From: DASZTV01 sp035547515
Lineage (GTDB): Bacteria > Actinomycetota > Actinomycetes > JAFAQI01
NCBI GenBank assembly: GCA_035547515.1
Contig: DASZUS010000003.1
Span: 4,817 to 68,816 of the forward strand
Direction: 5' to 3'
DNA length: 64,000 bases
Shown: positions 41,663 to 52,759 of the stretch, piece by piece
How the letters are laid out: each line of letters begins with the position of its first letter
Numbering within the stretch: the stretch's first letter is position 1
Notes under the pieces: generated by a model
What the model was told of the DNA's origin: nothing
The model's database searches: none
The model's input: the letters and a program-made list of their open reading frames with translations, nothing else
Made by a program: the position numbers and the translations under genes

Positions 41663-42534
41663 CCGCGCAGGCCGTGGAGCGCCAGATCGACGTCGCACCC
41701 GTGGTCTCCCCGCTGGGCGGGATGGTCCACGAGCTTCGGGCCATCGCCATCGTGTGGCAGCGCGACATGGTGCGCACCGTCGGGGACCCGGCGCGGCTGA
41801 TCTCGACGCTGCTGCAGCCGCTGCTGTTCCTCTTCGTGTTGGGCGCGGGCCTGTCCGCCGCGGTCCGCGGCGGCACCGGCGGCGCCGACTACAAGACGTT
41901 CCTGTTCCCTGGCGTGCTCATCACCGGCATCTTGTTCACGGCGGTGTTCTCCGCGATCTCGATCGTGTGGGACCGCGAGTTCGGCTTCCTGCGGGAGATG
42001 CTGGTCGCGCCCATCGCCTCGTCGAGCATCGTGGTCGGCAAGTGCCTGGGCGGCGCGACCATCGCGACGGTGCAAAGCGTCCTGATCATCGCGCTCGCCG
42101 GGGCGGTGCACGTGCCGTACCGCGCGGGGCTGATGTTCGGCCTGCTCGGCGTGGTGTTCATCACCTCGTTCACCATGACCGCCTTCGGGCTGGTGCTGGC
42201 GGCGCGGGTGAAGAGCGTCCAGACGCTGATGCCGCTCGTCAACATGCTGCTCATGCCGTTGACGTTCATGTCCGGATCGCTCTACCCGCTCGGCCCAGGC
42301 GCTCCCCAGTGGCTCGACATCGTCGCGCGCTACAACCCGCTCAGCTACGCCGTCACCGCCTCGCGGACCCTGGTGATCCGCAGCCTGCCGAAGACCAGCC
42401 CGACGCGGGCGCTGTTCCACGGGCTCACCTGGCTCGGCTGGCCGGTGCCCGGATGGCTCGACGCGATCGTGGTGGCCGCGGTGGGACTGCTCCTGCTGAC
42501 GATCGCCTGCGTGCTCTTCTCCCGCACCGAGTAG
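41659..42534 (+). CDS. ABC-2 type permease, DrrB-like
   Basis: A 291-aa six-helix ABC-2 permease, partner of the DrrA-like ATPase. The conserved GVLITGILFTAVFSAISIVWDREFGFLREML motif region and the second half PLTFMSGSLYPL are characteristic. It probably exports a lipid or secondary metabolite. It lies 15 bp before the membrane hydroxylase gene, suggesting they share a product. Confidence 0.92.
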   Translation: MTAQAVERQIDVAPVVSPLGGMVHELRAIAIVWQRDMVRTVGDPARLISTLLQPLLFLFVLGAGLSAAVRGGTGGADYKTFLFPGVLITGILFTAVFSAISIVWDREFGFLREMLVAPIASSSIVVGKCLGGATIATVQSVLIIALAGAVHVPYRAGLMFGLLGVVFITSFTMTAFGLVLAARVKSVQTLMPLVNMLLMPLTFMSGSLYPLGPGAPQWLDIVARYNPLSYAVTASRTLVIRSLPKTSPTRALFHGLTWLGWPVPGWLDAIVVAAVGLLLLTIACVLFSRTE

Positions 42535-42549
42535 TGCCAGAATCCAAGT

Positions 42550-43281
42550 GTGGTGATGACCGAGGCTCGCGGGGGCGCGAAGCCGGTCCCCGCAGGCCGT
42601 GAGCAGCCTGCCGCCTACACGGCTCCCGGGCTGACGCTGGGCGGTGCTGCCCGGATCTTCTGCGGGACCTTCAGTGCCCGGCTTCTGGCGCTCGCCTTCG
42701 TCGCAGCGGTGGTCGCGCGGGTGTCACTCGGCGGGTGGCGGTGGTGGGACCTCGTCATCGTCGCCGGCGTACTCGGCTTCCAGCCCTTCACCGAGTGGCT
42801 GATCCACGTCTTCATCCTGCATGCCAAGCCGCGCCGTGTCGGCCCGGTCACGCTCGACGGGCTGCTCGCCCGCAAGCATCGAGACCACCACGCCAGCCCG
42901 AAGGTGATCGAGCTGGTGATGGTCCCGCGGCGTACGCTCGTCACCACCGCGGTGGCCGCGGTGCCGCTGTACTGGCTGGTCGTCGGCATGAGCTGGCGGC
43001 TGACGCTGACCTGGCTGGCGGTCTCCTACGGCATGTTCCTGGCCTACGAGTGGATCCACTTCCTGATCCACTCGAGCTACAAACCGAAGCGCGTCTACTA
43101 CCGCTACGTCTACCGTGCCCACCGGCTCCACCACTTCCGCAACGAGCACTACTGGTACGGCGTGACGGTGCACGTCGCCGACCACGTGCTGCGCACCTTC
43201 CCCGACAAAGACGACGTGCCGGTGTCTCAGACCGCGTCCACCCTCGAAGTGGACGTCGCCGGCATGGAATCCGCCGCGTAG
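42550..43281 (+). CDS. Membrane fatty-acid hydroxylase/sterol-desaturase superfamily protein
   Basis: A 243-aa integral membrane protein of PF04116. Histidine clusters typical of the di-iron centre are present: HVFILH, HRDHH, HFLIH and HRLHH followed by NEHYWYGVT. These enzymes hydroxylate or desaturate lipids or carotenoids. The start is one of GTG 42550, GTG 42553 or ATG 42556. It lies between an ABC exporter and a P450, an oxidative lipid-tailoring context. Confidence 0.85.
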   Translation: MVMTEARGGAKPVPAGREQPAAYTAPGLTLGGAARIFCGTFSARLLALAFVAAVVARVSLGGWRWWDLVIVAGVLGFQPFTEWLIHVFILHAKPRRVGPVTLDGLLARKHRDHHASPKVIELVMVPRRTLVTTAVAAVPLYWLVVGMSWRLTLTWLAVSYGMFLAYEWIHFLIHSSYKPKRVYYRYVYRAHRLHHFRNEHYWYGVTVHVADHVLRTFPDKDDVPVSQTASTLEVDVAGMESAA

Positions 43282-43289
43282 GAGATCCG

Positions 43290-44732
43290 ATGACCGAAGC
43301 GACCGTCAGCACCTTCTGGAAGCACCCGGACAAGATCCGGCCTGCGGCGCTGCCGGGCGCGGGCCGGGTCGGGGCAGTGCTCGACCGGATCCAGCGGCCG
43401 CGGCCGCTCGCCGCTCCGCCGCCCGGCTCGGGCCTCGAGCCGGTGCCGGGCAATGCGGGCTTCCCGGTGATCGGCTCGACGCTGAGCTTCATGTTCAGCG
43501 GGCCGGAGTTCACGCGGCGGATGTACGACAGGTACGGCCCGGTGACGTGGACCAAGTCGCTTGGCCTGGACCTGCTGATGGCGCTGGGCCCCGACGCGAC
43601 CCAGGCAGTCCTGGTCAACGCCGACAAGGCCTACTCGCAGTCGGGCTGGGAGTGGTTCATCGGGCCGTTCTTCCGGCGCGGTCTGATGCTGCTCGACTTC
43701 GACGAACACCTGCTGCACCGGCGGATCATGCAGGAGGCGTTCACCCGGCCGCGCCTGGCCGGCTACCTCGAGCGCACCGACGAGCTGGTGTCGAAGGACG
43801 TCGCAGGCTGGCCGGCCGAGGGCCCGATGTTCGCCTACCCGACCTTGAAGCGGCTCTCGCTGGACATCGCCACCCACATCTTCATGGGTGACTCGACCGG
43901 CGAGGACGACGCCAAGCTGCAGACCGCGTTCATCGACACGGTGCGGGCCGGTACGTCAGTGGTCCGCGCGGACGTACCCGGGCTTCGGTGGCACCGCGGG
44001 CTGGAAGGGCGCAAGGTGCTGGAGGAGTACTTCCGGGCCAAGCTGCCGGCGAAGCGTGCCGCCGAGACCGACGACCTGTTCTCCGCGCTGTGCCACGTCG
44101 AGACCGAGACCGGTCAGACGTTCACCGACGACGACGTCGTCAACCACATGATCTTCCTGATGATGGCGGCGCACGACACCTCGACCATCACCACGTCCGC
44201 GGTCCTCGCCGCGCTCGCCGCGCACCCGGACTGGCAGGAGCGCGCCCGGGAGCAGTCGCTGGCCCACGACGACCTCTCGATCGACGTGCTCGACGAGCTC
44301 ACGGTGCTCGACCTGGTCATCAAGGAGGCGCTGCGGCTCACCGCACCGGTGCCGTCGATGGTCCGCAAGACCGTCAAGGACACCGAGCTGCTTGGCCACT
44401 ACGTGCCGGCCAACACCTTCGTCTCGGTCTCGCCGTGGTTCAGCCACTACATGCACGAGGTGTGGTCCAACCCGGAGAGCTTCGACCCGGAGCGGTTCGC
44501 CGAGCCCCGGCAGGAGGACAAGGTCCACCGCTACGCATGGGTGCCGTTCGGCGGTGGCGCGCACAAGTGCATCGGGATGTACTTCGGCACCCAGGAGGTC
44601 AAGATCCTGGTCCACCACATGCTTCGGCGCTACCGCTGGACCACCCGGCCCGGCTACGTCGTGCCGTGGGACCTGCTCTCGCTTCCGATGCCTGCCGACG
44701 GGCTTCCGCTGCAGCTTCACCGGCTGCCCTAG
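43290..44732 (+). CDS. Cytochrome P450
   Basis: A 480-aa soluble P450 monooxygenase. The oxygen-binding helix has AHDTS (residues 294-298), the K helix ExxR is E346-x-x-R349, and the haem loop is FGGGAHKCIG with Cys427. It is longer than most bacterial P450s and resembles CYP51/CYP120-like enzymes that act on lipids or retinoids. ATG at 43290 has GGAG six bases upstream. It is 8 bp after the hydroxylase gene in the same operon. Substrate is unknown. Confidence 0.93.
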   Translation: MTEATVSTFWKHPDKIRPAALPGAGRVGAVLDRIQRPRPLAAPPPGSGLEPVPGNAGFPVIGSTLSFMFSGPEFTRRMYDRYGPVTWTKSLGLDLLMALGPDATQAVLVNADKAYSQSGWEWFIGPFFRRGLMLLDFDEHLLHRRIMQEAFTRPRLAGYLERTDELVSKDVAGWPAEGPMFAYPTLKRLSLDIATHIFMGDSTGEDDAKLQTAFIDTVRAGTSVVRADVPGLRWHRGLEGRKVLEEYFRAKLPAKRAAETDDLFSALCHVETETGQTFTDDDVVNHMIFLMMAAHDTSTITTSAVLAALAAHPDWQERAREQSLAHDDLSIDVLDELTVLDLVIKEALRLTAPVPSMVRKTVKDTELLGHYVPANTFVSVSPWFSHYMHEVWSNPESFDPERFAEPRQEDKVHRYAWVPFGGGAHKCIGMYFGTQEVKILVHHMLRRYRWTTRPGYVVPWDLLSLPMPADGLPLQLHRLP

Positions 44733-44738
44733 TGGTAG

Positions 44739-44756
44739 GCCCGGTGATCACCGGGC
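44739..44756. promoter_or_regulatory. Perfect 18-bp palindrome between P450 and dehydrogenase genes
   Basis: GCCCGGTGATCACCGGGC is self-complementary over all 18 bases, 6 bp after the P450 stop and 34 bp before the next start. It could be a terminator hairpin with a minimal loop or an operator for the dehydrogenase gene. No second copy was noticed in the window. Confidence 0.55.
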
Positions 44757-44790
44757 ATAGCGTCAGGACTGACACACGAGGGAGTCCGAC

Positions 44791-45837
44791 GTGAAGGCAT
44801 GCACGGTCAAGCCCGGCGACGTCTCGACGGCCGGCGTCGAGGAGATCCCCGAGCCGCCGGAGTCCGACGGCGAGGTGCTGGTCGAGGGTCTGTACGTCGG
44901 GATCTGCGGCACCGACGTGGAGGTGTCCGTCGAGGGCTACGGCGAAGCCCCGCCCGGGCACGAGCGGCTGGTGCTCTTCCACGAGTCGCTCGGCCGCGTG
45001 ATGGAGGCGCCCGAAGGCTCGGGGCTCGCCACGGGCGACCTCGTCGCCGGGGTGGTCCGCCGGCCCGACCCGGTGCCGTGCGAGCCCTGCTCGAAGGACC
45101 AGTGGGACTTCTGCCGCAACGGGCAGTTCACCGAGCGCGGCATCAAGGCGCACGACGGCTACGGCTCCGAGCGGTGGCGGGTCGCCCCGAAGTTCGCGAT
45201 CAAGCTCGACGCGTCGCTCGACCGGCTCGGCGTGCTGCTCGAGCCGACCTCCGTGGTGGCGAAGGCCTGGGACCAGGTCGAGAAGATCACCGCCCGCTCC
45301 GACTGGACGCCGCAGCACGCGCTGGTGACCGGCGCCGGCCCGATCGGCTTGCTCGCGGCGATGATCGGGCGGCAGAAGGGGCTCGACGTGACGGTCCTCG
45401 ACCGGGTCACCGAAGGGCCGAAGCCCGGGATGGTGGCCGATCTCGGCGCGTCGTACCTCACCTCGCTCGACGATCTGAAGACCCCGCCGGACATCGTGAT
45501 CGAGGCGACGGGCATCGGTCAGCTGGTGTTCGACGTCGTCGGGCGTGCCGCCCCCGATGCCGTCGTGTGCCTGACCGGGATCTCCTCGGGCACCCGGGAG
45601 ATGTCGCTTGCGGCGGACGCGGTCAACAAGGCGATCGTGCTGTCCAACGAGGTCGTCTTCGGCTCGGTCAACGCCGGCCTCGCCAACTACCAGCAGGCCG
45701 CCGAGGCGCTGGCGAAGGCGGACAAGGACTGGCTGGCGAAGATCATCACCCGTACCGTCCCGATGGCGGAGTGGGCCGACGCGCTGAAGCGGCAGCCCGA
45801 GGACATCAAGGTCGTCGTCGACCTGCAAGCCGCCTGA
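44791..45837 (+). CDS. Zinc-dependent glucose-1-dehydrogenase-like MDR
   Basis: A 348-aa medium-chain dehydrogenase of the archaeal-type glucose dehydrogenase subfamily. Catalytic zinc ligands include Cys in GICGTD, His in GHERLV and Glu in FHESLG. A cysteine cluster CEPCSKDQWDFC supplies the structural zinc lobe. The NAD(P) motif is GAGPIGLL. Sugar or polyol oxidation is likely. The ATG at 44791 follows GAGGGAG. It may form an operon with the DUF1684 gene 11 bp downstream. Confidence 0.87.
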   Translation: MKACTVKPGDVSTAGVEEIPEPPESDGEVLVEGLYVGICGTDVEVSVEGYGEAPPGHERLVLFHESLGRVMEAPEGSGLATGDLVAGVVRRPDPVPCEPCSKDQWDFCRNGQFTERGIKAHDGYGSERWRVAPKFAIKLDASLDRLGVLLEPTSVVAKAWDQVEKITARSDWTPQHALVTGAGPIGLLAAMIGRQKGLDVTVLDRVTEGPKPGMVADLGASYLTSLDDLKTPPDIVIEATGIGQLVFDVVGRAAPDAVVCLTGISSGTREMSLAADAVNKAIVLSNEVVFGSVNAGLANYQQAAEALAKADKDWLAKIITRTVPMAEWADALKRQPEDIKVVVDLQAA

Positions 45838-45848
45838 CTCGCCCGCCG

Positions 45849-46454
45849 GTGTCGCTCGGGCTGCTCGACTGGCGCCGGTCCGTCGCCGAGCTCTACCGCG
45901 AGGTCGCAGCGATGTCGGACCGGCCCGCGGCGCACCGGCTGTGGTGCCGGCGTCGGCAGCAGCTGTTCGCCACTCATCCGGAGTCCGCCGACCGCGACGC
46001 CGTGCTTAGGGTCATGGACTACGACCCCGCATGGTGCTTCGAGGTCGCGCTGACGCCGGCCGAGCCCCGGCGGATCGAGATCGCGACCGCGACCGACGGC
46101 GTGGTGCCCTTCCAGCGGATCGGCTGCGCCGAGCTGCCCGGCCTGGGCAACCTCGACGTGTGGTGGCTGGACTCCTACGGCGGCGGCATCTGGCTGCCGC
46201 TGCTCGACAGCTCCACCGACACCTACGGCGGCGGGCGCTACCTCCTCGACACCGCGAAGGGCGCGGACCTGGGTGGGTCCTACGATCCCGCGACCGGAGC
46301 CGGCACCCTCGTCATCGACCTGAACTTCGCCTACAACCCGTCATGTGCCTATGACGAGCGATGGGCCTGCCCGCTTGCCCCCGAGGGCAACCGGCTCGCG
46401 GTGGCGGTGCCGGTCGGAGAGCTGCTGCCGCACCGCTCCTCTCAGGACGGCTAG
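45849..46454 (+). CDS. DUF1684 family protein
   Basis: A 201-aa DUF1684 protein. The family hallmarks GGGIWLPLLDSSTDTYGGGRYLLDT and DLNFAYNPSCAYDERWACPLAPEGNRL are complete. The function is unknown, though the Cys and acidic pattern suggests metal binding. GTG at 45849 is the first sensible start. It follows the dehydrogenase by 11 bp. Confidence 0.88.
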   Translation: MSLGLLDWRRSVAELYREVAAMSDRPAAHRLWCRRRQQLFATHPESADRDAVLRVMDYDPAWCFEVALTPAEPRRIEIATATDGVVPFQRIGCAELPGLGNLDVWWLDSYGGGIWLPLLDSSTDTYGGGRYLLDTAKGADLGGSYDPATGAGTLVIDLNFAYNPSCAYDERWACPLAPEGNRLAVAVPVGELLPHRSSQDG

Positions 46455-46477
46455 GTCCAGCCGCGGTGTCGCTGCTT

Positions 46478-47740
46478 CTAGTGGTGCGGGTCGCGCTTCG
46501 GCGAGGCGGGCGGGGTGGTCGGCGCCGGCGTGGAGGTGGGCAGCGGCACCCCTGAGGAAGCGGATGGCTTCGGCTTCCCCGACGGCTTTCCGCCGCGGCT
46601 CGGCTTGGCCGTCGGCTTCGGCGAGCTGGTCTGCGGTGGCGACGGGGTCGCGACCGATGACGGCACGTACGGACCCACGACCGTGACCAGGGTGCCGTAG
46701 CCGATCAGCCCGTAGACCTTCTTCGCGGTCGGGATGGGCAGCTCGAGGCAGCCCACCGACTGCGGGAAGCCGTACGACGCGCGAGGGAAACCGTGCACTG
46801 CCGAGCCGCCGGAGAAGTAGTTGACCCACGGCACGCCGGGGTCCTTGTACTTCGAACCGTCGGGGTTCGTGCCCTGCATCGTCGTCGAGGTGTAGCGGAG
46901 GTAGACCGGGTAGGTGCCCAGCGGGGTCGGCGCGCCGGCGACGCCGCCGTTCACCGGGCTGGTCAGCACGGTCCGCCCGTCGACCCAGACGCTGAGCGTC
47001 TGCGGTTCGTAGAGGTTCGCGGAGACGTAGCTGTACTTGTCCGGGTCGACCTTGGTGGCGAGGTCGGCGGCCTCGAGCTTCTTCCAGGTCGCCGGGCCGA
47101 TCTCGCCGTCCTGGGCCAGGTGCGCCTGGTGCTGGAAGGCGATCACGGCGCCGCGCAGGACTACGTTGTCGGTGCCTGTCTTCCAGTCCTTCTTGATGGT
47201 CGCGGGGGTGTCGGAGAACCGCCAGGTCAGCTTGCCCGGCGGTGGCGCGTAGACGGCGGCGGCCTCGGCGAGCGCGTCCGTCGGATGCGGCGCGGTGGTG
47301 GTCAGCGGCAGGTAGCCGAGCCGGGCCAGGATCTGGTCGGCGAAGCGCAGCGACCCCGGCTTCGACACCGGTCGCGCGATGGTCGTCGGCGGGCGGCCTG
47401 CGCGGCGTACCAGCTGGACCTTGAACTTCGTGCTCGGCGGGTAGGCCCGCGCCGGTGTGAAGGTCGCCGTGTCGCCGCTGCGCGCCCAGCTGCCGGGGAC
47501 GTCCGGGGTGATGGTCGGCAGCGCGGCGTCGCTCGGCAGCGGACTGCGGAAGGTCACGACGATGGGCGTCGTGCCGGACACCGTCGCGGGCATGACCGAC
47601 ACGACGTGCGGCGCCGGCGCGGGTGAGCTGCTCGGGTCGACCGAGCCCGACGCCCCTGCGCCGCCGCCGCTGCAGGCTGCGGCGGCCAAGCAGGCGGTCA
47701 CGGCGAGCGCGGACAGCCGGAGGGCGCGACTCCCGTGCAT
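46478..47740 (-). CDS. L,D-transpeptidase lipoprotein with Ig-like and peptidoglycan-binding domains
   Basis: A 420-aa cell-wall enzyme that makes 3-3 cross-links in peptidoglycan. The N-terminal signal ends in a lipoprotein-like AAAC (Cys23). Residues about 45-125 are Ig-like, 130-225 contain a peptidoglycan-binding segment (AFQHQAHLAQDGEIGPATW), and 240-358 form the YkuD domain. The catalytic motif is HGF (His316) with SVGC (Cys331). The last 60 residues are a Pro-Ser-Lys-rich wall-spanning tail. It is divergent from leuS across 158 bp. Confidence 0.92.
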   Translation of the reverse strand: MHGSRALRLSALAVTACLAAAACSGGGAGASGSVDPSSSPAPAPHVVSVMPATVSGTTPIVVTFRSPLPSDAALPTITPDVPGSWARSGDTATFTPARAYPPSTKFKVQLVRRAGRPPTTIARPVSKPGSLRFADQILARLGYLPLTTTAPHPTDALAEAAAVYAPPPGKLTWRFSDTPATIKKDWKTGTDNVVLRGAVIAFQHQAHLAQDGEIGPATWKKLEAADLATKVDPDKYSYVSANLYEPQTLSVWVDGRTVLTSPVNGGVAGAPTPLGTYPVYLRYTSTTMQGTNPDGSKYKDPGVPWVNYFSGGSAVHGFPRASYGFPQSVGCLELPIPTAKKVYGLIGYGTLVTVVGPYVPSSVATPSPPQTSSPKPTAKPSRGGKPSGKPKPSASSGVPLPTSTPAPTTPPASPKRDPHH

Positions 47741-47898
47741 TGCCGCCTCTCTAGAAGTGACTCGTCCCCGCGCATCCACTGTATGTGAGGCGTTGTCCCT
47801 GCTAAGACGCCGAAACCGCCCACCGCGTTGCTTGCCCAGCCCGTAACCTTGCATGCGCAGCCGACCGGCCACGATGCATCCAAGGGACACGAACAGCG

Positions 47899-50376
<2,478 letters not shown>

Positions 50377-50463
50377 CGATCCACACCGGGCGTGACCGCG
50401 CCGTGTCTCCACACTGCATGTCGCGGCGACTCGAGAAGGTGGGTCGGTACCTAGCGTCGCCCG

Positions 50464-51309
50464 GTGCCGTCTCATGCCGACGAGAGCTCGTCTGGGGCGC
50501 TTGATCGGCTAAGCGCCATGGGACTCACGCCCCGGCCCACCGGCTGGGTTCCCGAGCAGCCGGCGGACCTGCGCGACGTGACGGCGGCCCGCAACGAGCT
50601 GCCGCGCCCGGCCTCCTTGCCCGCTGAGCCAGCACCACCGCCGTTGCCCTCGCGCTTGGATCTCGCGCGACTGGCCGTTGCCGACAGGCTCCCGGAGACC
50701 CTCGGCGAACGGCTGCGGGCCACGTCCTCGTCGACGCTCGCCGCCAGCCTGGTCGCCGTGATTGCGATAGCCGTGGCGATCGGCACCGTTGTCCAGGAGC
50801 GCAGGCAGGCGGCGTCGTACTCCGACGGCTACTCGACGAGCTACTCCGCGCCGGCGACCGAGCCCGCGGTGACACCGGCGCCTGGCGATGCGGCTGTCGA
50901 CGGCAGCTCGATCGTGGTCGACGTCAGCGGTGACGTGCGCCGGCCGGGGCTGGTCACGCTGCCGGTCGGTGCCCGCGTCGACGATGCGATCACGGCGGCC
51001 GGTGGACCGACCAAGCCCGGTGAGCTGGCGGGCACCAATCTTGCCGCTCGGGTCACCGACGGCGAGCTGCTCGTCATCGGCGGCAAACGCGGTCATGGCG
51101 GATCCGGTTCGTCAGGCGGGCTGATCTCGCTGAGCAGCGCCTCACTGACCAAGCTCGAGACGCTGCCCGGCGTCGGCCCGGTCACCGCGCAGAAGATCGT
51201 GGACTGGCGCAACGCGCATGGCGGCTTCAGCAGCATCGAGGAGCTGCAGCAGGTGCCGGGGATCGGTCCCACTCGCTACGCGGAGCTCTCGCCGCTCGTC
51301 GCGCCGTGA
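50464..51309 (+). CDS. comEA: ComEA-like DNA-uptake/helix-hairpin-helix protein
   Basis: A 281-aa protein with a cytoplasmic N-terminus, one transmembrane helix (about residues 95-117), an SLBB domain (IVVDVSGDVRRPGLVTLPVG) and two C-terminal helix-hairpin-helix motifs (LETLPGVGPVTAQKIVDWR, LQQVPGIGPTRYAEL). In competent bacteria ComEA binds DNA outside the membrane. The long N-terminal cytoplasmic extension is an actinobacterial feature. The stop overlaps the comEC start (GTGA). Confidence 0.92.
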   Translation: MPSHADESSSGALDRLSAMGLTPRPTGWVPEQPADLRDVTAARNELPRPASLPAEPAPPPLPSRLDLARLAVADRLPETLGERLRATSSSTLAASLVAVIAIAVAIGTVVQERRQAASYSDGYSTSYSAPATEPAVTPAPGDAAVDGSSIVVDVSGDVRRPGLVTLPVGARVDDAITAAGGPTKPGELAGTNLAARVTDGELLVIGGKRGHGGSGSSGGLISLSSASLTKLETLPGVGPVTAQKIVDWRNAHGGFSSIEELQQVPGIGPTRYAELSPLVAP

Positions 51310-52757
51310 CGGCGGCGCCGCAGCCGATGGTGGTGGCGGCTGCGGCGGCGTGGGCGGCTGCGGCGCTCGGGACTTTGCTTCCGGTGCGCTTCGTGGTGGT
51401 CGCCGCTATGGCTGGCGCAGTGGTCGCCGTCGCAGCACACCCTCGTACGACGGTCGTCGCCGCGGGCATCGGACTGTCCATCGCGGCAGCCTCTACTGCG
51501 CTGCACGTGCACGCGCTGCACGTCGGGCCGGTTGCCCGGCTCGCCGCGCACCGAGCCGATGCGGACCTGGTTGCCCGCCTGGTCCGGGATCCGCAACCGG
51601 TGGTCTCGGCCAGCGGCGCGCGACTGACCATCATCGACGCGACAGTGGTCGAGGTGCTCGGCGCACACCCCCAACGCGCCGCCGCGCCGGTCCTGCTGCT
51701 GTCGTTCGGCGCCGGCTGGCAAGGCCTGCTTCCCGGGCAACGCGTCGAGGTGTCCGGCCGCGTTGAGCCGCCGCGCCCACACGACGACGTCGCGGCGGTG
51801 ATCGACGTTCGCGGTACGCCGCGGGCGATCGGGCGCCCGGCGTGGTGGCAGCGCGCCGCAGGTCACGTGAGGACGGCGTTGCTGGCCGCGACCGGCGGGC
51901 TCCCCCCGGATGCTCGCGGCCTGTTGCCGGGCCTGGTCGATGGCGACACCTCGCGCGTGCCGGACACGCTGCAGGACGACATGCGGGTGACCGGGCTCAC
52001 GCATCTCGAGGCGGTTTCCGGCGAGAACCTGACGATCGTGCTGGGCGTTGTCATGGCGCTGGCGCGTGGCGTGGGGCTGCGCCGGCGTAGCCGGGTGGTC
52101 CTCGCCGCGCTTGCCGTGGTGGGGTTCGTGTGGCTGGCGCGTCCGTCGCCGAGCGTGCTTCGTGCGGCGGTGATGAGTGCGGTCGCGCTGCTGGCAATGT
52201 TTCTGGGTCGGCGTACGTCGGCAGTCCCCATGCTCTCGCTTGCCGTGGTCGTGCTCGTCGTCGTCGATCCGTTTCTCGCCCGGACCGTCGGCTTCGCGCT
52301 GTCGGTCGCCGCGACGGCAGCGATCGTCGTGATCGCCCCGGGTTGGGCCCGCAGGCTCGAACGTTGGGTGCCGAGGCCGGTCGCCGTCGCGATCGCGGTG
52401 CCCGCCGCAGCGCAGCTGGCTTGCACGCCGGTGCTGGTGCTCGCATTCGGCCAGCTCACGCCTTATGCGGTGCCGGCCAACCTCATGGCCGGTCCGGCGG
52501 TGGCGCCGGCGACGGTGCTGGGCCTGGCAAGTGCCGCGGTCGCCTCCTGGTCCGTCGGGTGCGCTCGGCTGCTCGCGTGGCTCGGCGCGCTCCCGGCGAC
52601 CGCGGTCGCCTGGACCGCGCGCGGCTTCGCGTGGCTGCCTGGTGCGGCAGCGACGCTCTCGCGGCCGGTCGCGTGGGTGCTTGCCGGTGCGGTCATCGCG
52701 TTGCTGTGGCGAATCGTGATGCGCCAGGTCCGGCTGCAAACTCGTGAGATTCTGTAG
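51306..52757 (+). CDS. comEC: ComEC/Rec2 channel protein without the hydrolase domain
   Basis: A 483-aa membrane protein with the ComEC competence domain (THLEAVSGENLTIVLGVVMALARG), many helices and an OB-like region near 95-165. It is the DNA-translocation channel of natural transformation. Full-length ComEC is about 750 aa and ends in a metallo-beta-lactamase-like nuclease domain, which is absent here: the protein stops after RLQTREIL, 2 bp before holA. I see no frameshifted remnant. It may rely on another nuclease or no longer act in uptake. Confidence 0.9.
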   Translation: MTAAPQPMVVAAAAAWAAAALGTLLPVRFVVVAAMAGAVVAVAAHPRTTVVAAGIGLSIAAASTALHVHALHVGPVARLAAHRADADLVARLVRDPQPVVSASGARLTIIDATVVEVLGAHPQRAAAPVLLLSFGAGWQGLLPGQRVEVSGRVEPPRPHDDVAAVIDVRGTPRAIGRPAWWQRAAGHVRTALLAATGGLPPDARGLLPGLVDGDTSRVPDTLQDDMRVTGLTHLEAVSGENLTIVLGVVMALARGVGLRRRSRVVLAALAVVGFVWLARPSPSVLRAAVMSAVALLAMFLGRRTSAVPMLSLAVVVLVVVDPFLARTVGFALSVAATAAIVVIAPGWARRLERWVPRPVAVAIAVPAAAQLACTPVLVLAFGQLTPYAVPANLMAGPAVAPATVLGLASAAVASWSVGCARLLAWLGALPATAVAWTARGFAWLPGAAATLSRPVAWVLAGAVIALLWRIVMRQVRLQTREIL

Positions 52758-52759
52758 CG

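Noticed and set aside
47741..47898. Possible cyclic-di-AMP-type riboswitch upstream of the L,D-transpeptidase gene
   Set aside because: Cell-wall genes of actinomycetes often have such leaders, but this 158-bp divergent gap shows no matching conserved blocks and is shared with the leuS promoter.
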